A stretch of DNA of 64,000 nt, taken from positions 1 through 64,000 of the forward strand of contig VWZF01000449.1 of NCBI GenBank assembly GCA_013396755.1, read 5' to 3'. Position numbers and translations under genes: made by a program. Shown here one piece after another: positions 25,551 through 37,785 of this stretch (positions are counted from its first letter, which is position 1; each line of letters begins with the position of its first letter). This DNA is from Sclerurus mexicanus (taxonomy: Eukaryota; Chordata; Aves; Passeriformes; Furnariidae). Under the pieces are notes generated by a model that was not told the origin of the DNA, did not search any database, and saw only the letters and a list, made by a program, of their open reading frames with translations.

Positions 25551-25689
25551 CTTGAAGTACATTTTGAATGTGGAGAGATTTAAACCAGTTTTTGAAGCTG
25601 TGGATTCATTCTGAAGGACATATCATAGAGGTAAATACTTTATGAAGACATTTCTTTTTTTAATTAGTATTCAAAAAGGAACTCCATAT

Positions 25690-26255
25690 CTCTCTTGTAC
25701 TGAGGAGCCCAGAATTGGCCACAGAACTCCAGATGTGGCCTCACCAGGGCTGAACCGAGGGGCAGGATCAGCTCCCTCGACCTGCTGCCAATGCTCTTCC
25801 AAATGCACCCCACAATTCCATTGGCCAAGGGCACACTGCTGGCTCATGGGCAAGTGGTTGTCCACCAGGACCCCCAGGTCCTTCTCCGCAGAGGTTCCTT
25901 CCAGAAGTCACCCCATAGCCTGTACCTGTGCTTGGGGTTATTCCTCCCCAGCTGCAGGACCCTGCATTTGGCTTTGCTGAATTTCAGAAGGCTCTTCTCT
26001 GCCCATCTCTCCAACCTGCCAAGGTCCTTCTGAAGGGCAGTACAGCCCTCTAAGGTATTGGCCACTCCTCCCAGTTTTGCAGCATCAGTGAACTTGCTGA
26101 GGAGGCTCTCTACCACTTCATCCCCATCACTGATGAATAAGTTAAACAATGCTGGGCCCAGGATAGAACCCTGAGGGACACTGCTAGTGACAGGCCTCCA
26201 ACTAGGCTCTGTGCCATTGATCATGACCCTCTGGGATCTGCCATTCAGCCAGTAA
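25690..26255 (-). mobile_element. CR1 LINE internal fragment (copy A)
   Basis: The minus strand codes for a 126-codon piece of CR1 reverse transcriptase, including 'VPQGSILGPALFNLFI' and, at the catalytic box, F-T-D-A instead of F-A-D-D. It differs from the copy at 23.4-25.5 kb, so it is a separate insertion or subfamily. The 3' end of the element is missing. Confidence 0.85.
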
Positions 26256-29200
26256 TGAATTCATCACTTCCAGATCAAGCTGGGATGAATTCTCCAGCTC
26301 AGACTTCCAGATGTTTCATGGAAGATGAGCTTTGTCTGGCATTGCAATGATCTGGTAAGTTTTACAAGTCCTGTTTCAAAGTCAGAAAACTGGACTACAG
26401 GGAGCCGAGTGACCCAGGGTTGTGTCCTCCAGAATCTGAATATATTTTACAGCACACAAATTATGTCAGAATCTGTTTCAATATTCCACATTTCTGATGT
26501 AAAATATAAAGGAATGGATAGTGTTATTCATGTGGAAGAAGAGCAAGTGTTCAGAAAGCAATCATCTCTAAGTAGTTTCTAACTTTCAGGGTGTCTGTTC
26601 CATGAAGGGGAGAGAACAGTGATCCTGAGAGTGCTGGCTGCCTCACCCAAAGCAGACTGGAAAATGCAAGAATAGAATACAGCTTTCACTCACTTTCCCA
26701 CCAACTCGCTCATCTGGAAGTGTAAGGAAAATGAGAAAATCGCAGACTTCCCAATTCTTTTTGGCACATTGTTCTTATTTTCATTGGCATGCATGGAAAG
26801 AATTCGACATAGAGTTCTATGATACAAGATTATGCCAGCCTTGTATTGCAGTAAAAACCTTTGCAGACATATACCAAGTGCTAGTCAGGGAAACACTTGT
26901 TAGTGCAGCTACATAGACTTAGCCTTTTACTAAGCACAGTATTTCAGGTTCTTCAGACCCTTTGGATCCATCTCCTCATCAGCTGCATCTTAGAGTCCAC
27001 ATTTATCTGAGAGTTAATTGGAATTCTCTGTATTTCCTAGTAACAAAGTTATTCTTGAACCTTAAAACCAGGTTTGATCTTGAGATAATATTTTCCAAAG
27101 GAAAAGCCCCTTGAGGCAAAAGAAATAGTTTGATTTGTTTTCTAGAGCTAAGTCTTCTTTTACAGCTACTTCAGCACAGACTTTAAACTGTAAAAATGCA
27201 CAAAATAGAAATAATATTTGAGAGAGAAAACTAGATTTTGATTGTCTGACTTCTTCATATCCACTTAGTGTCCCTTCTACAAGGATGTCTAGTTGCTTCT
27301 ACCTGCTAGCACAAATAAAAAAAGGAGGCAGAAAAAAACCATCCTATGAAATACACAGCACAATTTAAAGATTCACTTACTGCCCCAAGAAGTCTGTAGG
27401 TGGCGAATCAATAGGAAGTAAATTTGTTTCACCTATTGATTAAAGCTCAAAAACGAATAAGGTGCTAAGTTCAGTCTTCATAGCAAGACACTGCTGAACT
27501 CAAAAAAAGTTCAAAATGTTCCAATTCTCTCTTGAACTATCTACTGAACTTTAACTTCTCCCCCATGCTGAAGTGATTTTAAACAGAGGGTTCATAGAGT
27601 GTAACCACTGAACCAAGTATTGCTATACCTAGAATGTTTCTCAACAGGCATGACAGACAGATTTGTTAAACTAACTAAATGATATCTTCCCCATTATGTA
27701 CCAGACAAAGGTCAAAGCTGCTGAGCTTCCCTGTGACCCCACCGGAAAACACTACAGACATTCCTTCCATTATTAGTTAATGAAGATTTGCTCATATATA
27801 AAAAAAAGACCTTGAATTTTCTTCATNCAATTCCATTGGCCAAGGGCACACTGCTGGCTCATGGGCAAGTGGTTGTCCACCAGGACCCCCAGGTCCTTCT
27901 CCGCAGAGGTTCCTTCCAGAAGTCACCCCATAGCCTGTACCTGTGCTTGGGGTTATTCCTCCCCAGCTGCAGGACCCTGCATCTGGCTTTGCTGAATTTC
28001 AGAAGGCTCTTCTCTGCCCATCTCTCCAACCTGCCAAGGTCCTTCTGAAGGGCAGTACAGCCCTCTAAGGTATTGGCCACTCCTCCCAGTTTTGCAGCAT
28101 CAGTGAACTTGCTGAGGAGGCTCTCTACCACTTCATCCCCATCACTGATGAATAAGTTAAACAATGCTGGGCCCAGGATAGAACCCTGAGGGACACTGCT
28201 AGTGACAGGCCTCCAACTAGGCTCTGTGCCATTGATCATGACCCTCTGGGATCTGCCATTCAGCCAGTAATGAATTCATCACTTCCAGATCAAGCTGGGA
28301 TGAATTCTCCAGCTCAGACTTCCAGATGTTTCATGGAAGATGAGCTTTGTCTGGCATTGCAATGATCTGGTAAGTTTTACAAGTCCTGTTTCAAAGTCAG
28401 AAAACTGGACTACAGGGAGCCGAGTGACCCAGGGTTGTGTCCTCCAGAATCTGAATATATTTTACAGCACACAAATTATGTCAGAATCTGTTTCAATATT
28501 CCACATTTCTGATGTAAAATATAAAGGAATGGATAGTGTTATTCATGTGGAAGAAGAGCAAGTGTTCAGAAAGCAATCATCTCTAAGTAGTTTCTAACTT
28601 TCAGGGTGTCTGTTCCATGAAGGGGAGAGAACAGTGATCCTGAGAGTGCTGGCTGCCTCACCCAAAGCAGACTGGAAAATGCAAGAATAGAATACAGCTT
28701 TCACTCACTTTCCCACCAACTCGCTCATCTGGAAGTGTAAGGAAAATGAGAAAATCGCAGACTTCCCAATTCTTTTTGGCACATTGTTCTTATTTTCATT
28801 GGCATGCATGGAAAGAATTCGACATAGAGTTCTATGATACAAGATTATGCCAGCCTTGTATTGCAGTAAAAACCTTTGCAGACATATACCAAGTGCTAGT
28901 CAGGGAAACACTTGTTAGTGCAGCTACATAGACTTAGCCTTTTACTAAGCACAGTATTTCAGGTTCTTCAGACCCTTTGGATCCATCTCCTCATCAGCTG
29001 CATCTTAGAGTCCACATTTATCTGAGAGTTAATTGGAATTCTCTGTATTTCCTAGTAACAAAGTTATTCTTGAACCTTAAAACCAGGTTTGATCTTGAGA
29101 TAATATTTTCCAAAGGAAAAGCCCCTTGAGGCAAAAGAAATAGTTTGATTTGTTTTCTAGAGCTAAGTCTTCTTTTACAGCTACTTCAGCACAGACTTTA

Positions 29201-29841
29201 AACTGTAAAAATGCACAAAATAGAAATAATATTTGAGAGAGAAAACTAGATTTTGATTGTCTGACTTCTTCATATCCACTTAGTGTCCCTTCTACAAGGA
29301 TGTCTAGTTGCTTCTACCTGCTAGCACAAATAAAAAAAGGAGGCAGAAAAAAACCATCCTATGAAATACACAGCACAATTTAAAGATTCACTTACTGCCC
29401 CAAGAAGTCTGTAGGTGGCGAATCAATAGGAAGTAAATTTGTTTCACCTATTGATTAAAGCTCAAAAACGAATAAGGTGCTAAGTTCAGTCTTCATAGCA
29501 AGACACTGCTGAACTCAAAAAAAGTTCAAAATGTTCCAATTCTCTCTTGAACTATCTACTGAACTTTAACTTCTCCCCCATGCTGAAGTGATTTTAAACA
29601 GAGGGTTCATAGAGTGTAACCACTGAACCAAGTATTGCTATACCTAGAATGTTTCTCAACAGGCATGACAGACAGATTTGTTAAACTAACTAAATGATAT
29701 CTTCCCCATTATGTACCAGACAAAGGTCAAAGCTGCTGAGCTTCCCTGTGACCCCACCGGAAAACACTACAGACATTCCTTCCATTATTAGTTAATGAAG
29801 ATTTGCTCATATATAAAAAAAAGACCTTGAATTTTCTTCAT
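25813..29841. repeat. 2,014-base tandem duplication separated by N
   Basis: 25813-27826 and 27828-29841 read as the same sequence offset by 2,015, with N at 27827. The copies include the right part of the CR1 fragment and about 1.55 kb of unique DNA. The only difference I noticed is T at 25968 versus C at 27983, which changes Lys to Arg in the CR1 frame. The N at the joint and near identity point to a false duplication in the assembly rather than a genomic one. Confidence 0.93.
27828..28270 (-). mobile_element. CR1 LINE internal fragment (copy B, duplicate)
   Basis: Second appearance of the CR1 piece at 25813-26255, cut at its left by the N at 27827. It probably does not exist as a separate locus. 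Confidence 0.8.
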
Positions 29842-32800
29842 GGCAAGTATTGTATAGCAAAAATATACACTGAAACTGACAGGAAATTACAATATTTTGC
29901 AAATAACGGGGATATAGGAATAGAGTTGCACTACAAGGCAACTCAAACCGCCTGAGAGATCAACAGATTTGTCTGTTCTTTAAAACTTCTTCTTTAATAG
30001 CAATGTTTTTGGATACTAGAGGCACTTTCTTTTCCTTTCAATCATTTTTCTGGCATTATTTTGCTTGCACATTTAATGCACAAACTTTAAGGGGGAAAAC
30101 TCACATGCTTTTCTTCAACTAACAACTGTAAATGCATCTGCTCTTTTATTCCACATTTGGTATATATATAAATAGTTGATTAGCAATCTTCATCTACCAG
30201 AACGACACCCAATCCAAGCCTTTCTCAAAAACTTGTATGCAGCTAACACTGTCATGTTGTCCTGCTCCATTAAGTTATATCAGTTTGTTAAGCCAAATAC
30301 AAAGTTCTCTAAATAATAAAAATCAATGGCTATAGTTGAAAAGTGACAATCCCTAGGTTTTTTTCAAAAGTGAGAAGCAGCCTGTTGAATGTACTCTGTT
30401 CAAAAGCTGAGGACCAAAGGTAGAAGGAAGGATTGTGTGTTGCCTCTTCCCTTATAACTCAAACACAGGGACCAAGTTATTCTTGAAAAATATGAATGTT
30501 TACTCATTTATTTTGTTTGTCTCTCATGGGAGAAAGAAAGCCTGGATGCAAAATGCAGAATTTACCAAATGCTACCTGGGCCTCTTGATAACATAATCAT
30601 AAAATTATCACCAACATCCATAAACATACTTGTTGCCTCAAGTTCTTTTTTATGGCCACACACAGCTGCTATCACTTTCCTGACTGCACTTGCATTCAAC
30701 ATACCTTTATGCCTAGACAGATATCATCACTTGTCTTTGGAGCTTTCCAATTTCAATGCAAAAAAAGATTGCATAAATGACACTTTGTGAAGACTATGCA
30801 AAGCACTGGCATCCACATCACTCCTAATTTCACTTGACATTTCCTTCAGCTTAACCCTTCTATATTCAAGTATATAAATAGTAAGTGCACCCAGGAAACA
30901 TTCCTCACCGCCAATCACACACAGCTTAGAGTAACTGCTTCCAAATACTGCAAAATGCTCTTTTACTGCTTCATGTTGCCTGCTCATGTGACTTTCTCAA
31001 TTAAAAAACATCAACAAAAAAAAAAAAAAAAACACAAAATCAAAACAAACAAAAAAAAAGAGAGATGCCAATAACAATACAACACTGCCTAGCCAGGAGC
31101 TAAAAGATCAACAACACCCATGGGGGAAGGCTCAAGGCAAAGGGATAGAGAAAGGGGAGGGCAGGAGAGAAAGGGCTGGGGAAAGGCAAGGGGGATGGGA
31201 AGGGTAAAGGAGTCAGTTTGGCCTCAAAATGCAAAGGCACTTGAAATACATCTGCTAATGCACAAAACGTGCAGATGTATAGGAATTTGTTACAGAAACC
31301 TTTGAGGTCCATTTGAATTAAACATGCTCTCATGTAAGAATCATACCAAAAAAATCTTTACATGATCCAAGAGCAATATATCAATCTGAAAATGGAAAAT
31401 AACAGTTTTCACAGTCAGTAAGCCTGCGATTTTGTTCACTTTCCGGTGACTATTATTATAAGGCACCAAGTGGCAAGCTGGACTTTGCACTATCAAAACA
31501 CCACAAACTTTCAGGTGAGAAGTTTGTCCAGTCTTATAAACAAGTTGTCCAGTCTACAATCTGACCAGTTTGGCTATACAACAGTCACATATTTTTTTTC
31601 TTTCTTATACGTGAAGACATCAAAACTAATCAGATTACTTAACATTTTTTTTTGCTAAAAGCTTGATGTCAGACAATAGAAAGAAAATAAATCTGTATCA
31701 CATCTGGAATCCACCACTGAAAATTTAGTTATTGTAAAATTCTGTTAGACTTCCTTGACAGTCTCAACAAACACTATTTGTACATAAGACGGTCTCCTTG
31801 GTTTGCATACCTAAGTGACAAAGGTATCTGCACTTTTTTAAACTGTTTAAACTGAGCAATATGTTACTTTTATCATATTTTAATTTGGTCAAGGACACAT
31901 AAATTTCAACCTTCATTAAAGTTTTTACTATTTTATAACATAAAAAACAAGTATCAAACACAATAGGCTCTTTAAATGCCAGCCATATGGAGCAGAAACC
32001 AATTTGCATCACAACATAGACTCGTTCTAAAAAAAAGCATCACATTAGTTTATGAAGTTTTACTTTTTAGAGAAAGAAGAGAAAATACTTTTTTAGACTA
32101 TTCATCCTGATTACAGTGTAAACAACAAAGTGAAGCCTGTTAGGAAAACCAGGATTCAACTTTACCATCCAGGAACCAAAGACACAATATCAGGTAAGAA
32201 GCAAATGTCATTTTAAGTTTTAAAAAAGCCAGTTGCAAACCAGCACATGGAATTATCTTTTTTTAATATTAAAATTAAGATCTTCCCTCTCCACACCAAG
32301 GAATTGAATGAATGATATATAATTACTTCTTACAGTTCCTAGCCTGGGGTCGCATTCCAGTAATCTGATTTTCCACAATTTACAAATGTAAAATATCTTT
32401 AGTAGTAGACATTGCTAAAGACATCAGTGAGTAGCTCCATCACAATAGTTTTCTTGTTTCTTATAACAGGTTAGCAAGATTGGTGCAACCTAAATTTACT
32501 AGGTTTACTGTGAAAGCAAAACAACAGAACTGGCAATTGTGCATGATTCTGTTTTCTTGTGCTAAATTTAAGGCAATAATTAAAGAGCACTCAGTAAATA
32601 CTGGTATCTAAAGCCTTCCAAATTTCATAGAACTAACGTCCTTGAAATGGAATGGGTAGTCTGTACACAAAGTGAAATTAATAATTTCCCTTCAATTTTT
32701 ACTTTCCTCAAGCTGCGACTGTTAGAAATACTCCACAAGAAAAGAAGAATGGTCATTGATAGGAAATTACAAAGTAGAAAGAAAAAGGGTTTGTTTGTCT

Positions 32801-33694
32801 CTTCATTCCTTTTAGGTTGACTAGGGCTGTGTTTTAGAAACTGAAGGAAGACAGATCCTAGTTTTCCATCTTCTATAAGAATTCTCTTGGTTCTTTAGCA
32901 GTGGGTTTGTTATGCAGTGCTACAATAAACTGTGCAGAAAGTAGTGCTAGCTAGTTTTGCAACACATAATCTGTAAATTCTGGCAGGTTTTGGTTAGTAC
33001 TTTCATATATAAACTATATATATAGTACATCTTTAAAATCAGCTGCAATATAACATTTCAAACTTTAGATTGTTTTTAAAAGTAAGAACTTTCTAAATAA
33101 TTAGAAGACTAAAAATAAAAGGTTTATAAGATATGGGTAATTTGAATGAAAGCAATCACACATATACGGATCTCTTTTTACCTGGAAAGAGGTTATAAAA
33201 AGTGAAAAATCCAAATGAGAAAGGGTTAAAGGGGGGAGGGGGGGAAATGATTATGTTATGATTGCATCACCTCAGAATACATACTGAAGCTCCATGATCA
33301 AAAAACTTCATTGCTATCAAGTCTCAGCAAGACAAGGAGAGTTTAGAATGCACTGTGGAATGCAAAAGCTTCAGGCAGAAAAAGAATTCTTGCAGTGCAG
33401 AAAAGTCTCGTGTCAAAAGGAGCTGTGGTGTTTTACTGAGAGCTTAGTAAATTATTAACATCCTGGTCTGCTGCTTAAAAATATATTATCTATCTATACT
33501 GGTTGAAGGTGTGTGACCTGCAGCTTCAAAATACCTCTGATCTACTCAAACCTGTGGGTATGAGATGGAATGACTCTGTATTCTGCCAAAGGGGAAAAGA
33601 GACTAAAATGCAAATAGCCAGGTTATGGAACATAGAAAAATCAAAATATGGGATGGTCTGATTTCATGATTTTCACAGTTTAAGCATGACAACT
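29842..33694. other. Non-coding AT-rich interval
   Basis: No supported gene. It contains an A-rich simple tract near 31015-31060, a purine-rich G/A stretch near 31130-31210 and a TA-rich stretch near 33008-33025. Open frames are short and without family resemblance. Confidence 0.4.
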
Positions 33695-34150
33695 AATAGC
33701 CTTCAGTTTGTTAAACCTGAGAAAGGGTGTCCAAAGTAGAGCAATGAAACTGGTTAAAGGTCTTGAGAACAGCTCTGGTGAGGAGCAGGTGAGGGAGCTG
33801 GGGTTGTTCACTCTGGAGAAAAGGAGGCTTGGGGGAGATCTTATCACTCCTGATAACTACCTGAAAGGAGGCTGTAGCAAGGTGGGTGTAGGCCTCTTTT
33901 TCCAAATAACAAATGATAGGATGTGAGAGGAAACAGCCTCAAGTTGCACCAGGGGAGGTTTAGATCAGATCTTAGGAAAAATGTCTTCAGTGGTTGTCAA
34001 GCACTGTAACAGGCTGCCCAGGGAAGTAAGTGGTTGAGTTGCTATCCCTGGAGGTGTTTCAAAGACCCTTACGTATGGTGATTCAGGACATGTTATACTG
34101 GAGGACTCAGTCTTGAGATCTTTTCCACTCTACATGATTCTGTCATCCTA
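33695..34150 (+). mobile_element. CR1 3' end fragment
   Basis: The plus strand gives the CR1 C-terminal coding blocks 'VQSRAMKLVKGLEN', 'LGLFTLEKRRLGGDL' and 'DNYLKGGCSKVGVGLF', followed by 'cactgtaacaggctgcccag' and a terminal 'catgattctgtc'. It is 5'-truncated and frame-shifted. Confidence 0.88.
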
Positions 34151-34779
34151 AGGGGAGGAAAAGTTAATGGTATTAACCAACAGCTGGTGAGCAATGGTTT
34201 TTGTAGATGCTAACACAGGATGCTAATTACCCAAAGCATGCCTTTCATGGGCTTGTGGTATGAAAAGAACTTTGTTTTCTGAAGTGATGGCAGCCTTATG
34301 ATTGGAGGTCACATTTTTTGTGTGTGTATGTGTTATCATAATCATCGTATGTGGCTGTATTTAAATATTATGATCTGAGTCCATCAAGCACTTGGAGCAT
34401 GGGGGAAAAGCGTGCCTTTTTTTTCTCCCAAACAAAATGCTTTCATACCATAGTGCAAACAGTTTCCTAAATATTTCACATGAAACTGCAGCTATCAGTG
34501 AGGTTATATTTGTGCTAGTGAAAGAAATAGTGAAGAAATATAAATTCGGTGTGAACACAACTGTCAGAAAACAGAGAGCCCGGCTTAAACTAGCTGGTGG
34601 TATTTGGAAAGCCCATGGAGAACACCGTCTAGGGAAATTGCTAAACTGGAACACAGGAGCGGTTTGAGCCCTGCCATCCCTTTTTCAGACAGGTTTGTTG
34701 GTCTGAAACACTGCCAGCTCGAACGAGACTGTTTCCTACAACTTGTTCTTCATCTCAACCCTTTTCTGCGCCTTTGTCA
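34151..34779. other. Non-coding interval left of the CpG-rich patch
   Basis: AT-rich sequence whose composition changes sharply at about 34780. No supported gene. Confidence 0.35.
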
Positions 34780-35110
34780 CAGAAACCAGGGAGGTGCAGC
34801 CAGAGCGGGCGGGAGGAGACTGAGCGGGGCTCTGGGGTCAGGACCCACCCCCAGCACCCAGCGGGACTTACCAGGGAGGTCGGAGAGCGGCGATGCCCAG
34901 GCAGTGACGGGAGGACGGACCCCAAGGATGCCACGCACGCCCGCGGTTCCGCCGGAGCGGCATCCGAGCCAGGAGCGCCGGGGGCGAGGCTCTGGCTCCA
35001 GCACATCCCTGCCCTGCGGAGCACAGCCCGATCTGTCCGGGAGGGAGTCCCTTCTCTCCAGTCCAGCGGCTCGGCCGGTCCCGGGATGCAGCCCAGGCTG
35101 CCGCCAAGCT
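34780..35110. promoter_or_regulatory. Isolated CpG-rich patch (possible promoter or first exon)
   Basis: About 330 bases are G+C-rich with frequent CpG, such as 'gcggcgatgcc', 'cacgcccgcggttccgccgg' and 'gcgccgggggcgaggc', surrounded by AT-rich DNA with hardly any CpG. Open frames exist in several phases on both strands, as expected of stop-poor GC-rich DNA. On the minus strand a frame from ATG at 35137 runs 88 codons to a strong donor CTG|GTAAGT, whose last exon base would be 34872. It could be an unmethylated promoter for a non-coding transcript or a distant 5' exon of a leftward gene. No homology recognised. Confidence 0.45.
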
Positions 35111-35164
35111 TAACCTCTTTAAAGAGCTCATCCGCATCAGTGAGCGTCAGGTCCAGCAACTCTT

Positions 35165-35260
35165 CTAATCTAATCTAATCTAATCTAATCTAATCTAATC
35201 TAATCTAATCTAATCTAATCTAATCTAATCTAATCTAATCTAATCTAATCTAATCTAATC
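35165..35260. repeat. (CTAAT)n microsatellite, about 19 units
   Basis: A 96-base perfect pentamer array directly beside the CpG-rich patch. It is uninterrupted and therefore probably variable in length between individuals. Confidence 0.95.
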
Positions 35261-37529
35261 CTAGCGATCTGATGGCTTTTTCCCCATGCAGTCTTCTGTA
35301 GTAAAATTCTAAGTGTTCCCTAGGAAAAATGAAGCATAAACTCATCAAGTTACTCAAAAAGAGTTTATCTGAAACTGTTCAGTCCATGGATTGCTAACAC
35401 CAGTCATATGCTATACTCTGTGCTTGTGCGATGTCCCCCCGTTGAGGGATCCAGCTGTGCAGCCCTCCCAGTTGCTCAACACATATTTATCATTATTAAA
35501 AGTGAACCCAATTCTACAGGTCATTGTGAAGTAAAAGGTCCATTAAAATGAAAGGAAATACATTGTTAATGAGGATGTGAAACTAGATTTATTATTTGCA
35601 GAAATGCCTAAGTATTCATTTCTTCAACATTATCCAAGGTGTGTGTAGTTTCTTTATGCGTAACTGCTACTTATTTACTTATTCAAGGGTGTTTGAACAT
35701 GAATGTAATATGAAGTGGACTTAGACCTCAGGTGGGTCAGTGAATACTTGGAGTCTGCTACTATTTCCTCATTAGGTATGACAAAAACGCAGGCAAGAGT
35801 CTGTATTCTCTCATGACAGGTATTTAAGATGATAATTCTGCACAAAGTAGTTCTGAATGTTCAGTCCCAATCTTGGGGTTTTTTTCTCCTTTCTGACCCT
35901 GTTGTATAAAGGTTGCTACAAACTGTCACAACATCTCATCTGGTCATTGGCTATCCAAACTCAGTATTCCTTTCCTGCAAACTGGTGTTACTGTTAATCC
36001 TAGTAAAAACTAGTGAAAAGGGTTTGCTGGTTAGCACTCTTAAAATTACTTACTCCCAAAAATGTAGTCCCTTTGGTTTGCTTGCCTCTTCACATATTAA
36101 CCTAATGGATAGCAAAAGGCCCAGTACCTTCCTCCATAATAGATTTTTTTTTCTTCTAGGCCTATCCAGAGTGTATCAGACCTACACAGCAAGGCAAATT
36201 CATTCAGAATCCTTTTCATGTGAGAGTCCTCATATGATTTGGAAATTCTTGAAGATATTAGCTGCATGTTTCAAGATATGGGGGAGGATAAAAGAAGGGA
36301 AGACAGACAGCTCTTCCTTTTCCACCTTGTGAAATACAGTGGCAGTGTTTGCATAGGAAGATGTACCATCGGTTAAACTATTTCTATACCCCCATCTATT
36401 TCATGTTAGAACTAAGTACTTGTTCTAACATTAAGCAAAACCATGAGCAAAAACAGTTTCAGATTTTCAGTTTTCAAATTTCCCATTTAAAAAAGAATCT
36501 ACATTTTTTACAGTGCAAGCCTGGGAAACGAAATATTCACAATGTAAGGTTTTCCCCTAAAGATTTGTATACGAATTAGAGCTTCCTGCAAAGGTATATT
36601 TATTCCAAAACAAGAAGGAATTATACAATGTAGACATTGGATTAAGTGCAGTAAAAGCATTTGCAGCACTGGAATAATGGATTACTTTCTCTCTAAATTA
36701 GGTCAGTTTTTGTATCCTTATCATTATTTATATTCTCAATATTTTGCTTACTCTTGTATAATAAAAGTTGTTTAGCTGTTTCTTCAGCACATATCTCTTA
36801 CTACACCGTTCATATGCTAATGCAGCAAAAAAAACCCAAAACTATTTCACAATGCTCCAGAAAATCTAGTTTATTTAGGCCTTTGTTACAATTCTAAGAT
36901 CTTCCCTATGGTCAGTAACATCTGAACCCTCGACTACCAATGGCAATGGTAATAGAATCAGAGATTCTGATTCTAGATTAGCACTCAGCATTTCAGTGTA
37001 TGGATCTGGTAGTTTATGATAGGTAAAGTGCATAGCTATTTTTCAAAGTTTTTGCTCTCTGCATTAGCTCAAGATCTTCTAAATTCACAAGAGCTTGATT
37101 CACTACAGAAAACCAGTTTACATGTATCTTTCTTAAGAGGTCTTTCCTGCTTTAGATGAAACCTTTATTTGGGACAATTCATTTTAAGAGTTTCATTTTG
37201 CAAGCTTTGGAAAGATAGCCAAAGCATAGGAAGCAAGTAGTTAGAAAAAGATTTGATTAATTTTCATGGACTTCACTGCAGAAAGGGAAAGAAAGCAAGG
37301 CTACTTATCCAATATAGTTCAGGAATCACTCCTAACATAAATCTAACGCAGCTCTTCTTTCATTGACACTTTTGGGTCTTCTGTTTGTCTTGTGTAATAC
37401 ATTTCTACAGCAGACCTACCCATGTTAAGGCGTGAAACTTTACAATCATCCTGCACTTGATGCTTCCCAAAATATCCATGTCTCACACATCTCTTAGCTC
37501 AGCATTTTGATGTCGTTCCTTGGTGACAG
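35261..37529. other. Non-coding interval
   Basis: No supported gene. The longest open frame (139 codons at 35913-36332, plus) has no family resemblance, no repeat match I recognise and no splice context; I treat it as chance. Confidence 0.4.
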
Positions 37530-37785
37530 TACAAGAGGAATTAGCCTCAAGTTGTCTCAGGAGATGTAGGAAAAATTATAGTAGGAAAAATTTCTTTACC
37601 GAAAGGGTTGTAAAGCACTGGAATGTGCTGCCCAGGGAAGTGGTTGAGTTGGCGTCCATGGAGGTATTTAAGATGTGTAGGTGTGATGATCAAGGACATG
37701 GTTTAGTGGTGGACTTGGAAGTGTTAGACTAACAGTGGGACTCAGTGATGTGAAGGGTCTTTTCTATGATTCAGAATGCCTGAAT
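37530..37785 (+). mobile_element. CR1 3' tail fragment
   Basis: The sequence 'acaagaggaattagcctcaa', then 'aagcactggaatgtgctgcc' and 'cagggaagtggttgagttgg', ending with 'ttctatgattcagaatgcc', is the CR1 terminal coding region and 3' UTR in plus orientation. Confidence 0.8.

Noticed and set aside
34604..35178. Several long overlapping frames on both strands in the GC-rich patch.
   Set aside because: Stop codons are rare in GC-rich DNA, so multiple overlapping frames are expected. None shows a family motif; only the splice donor on the minus strand was kept as a finding.
35913..36332. 139-codon plus-strand frame.
   Set aside because: No domain, no splice sites in support and no repeat relationship; its length is within reach of chance in 64 kb.
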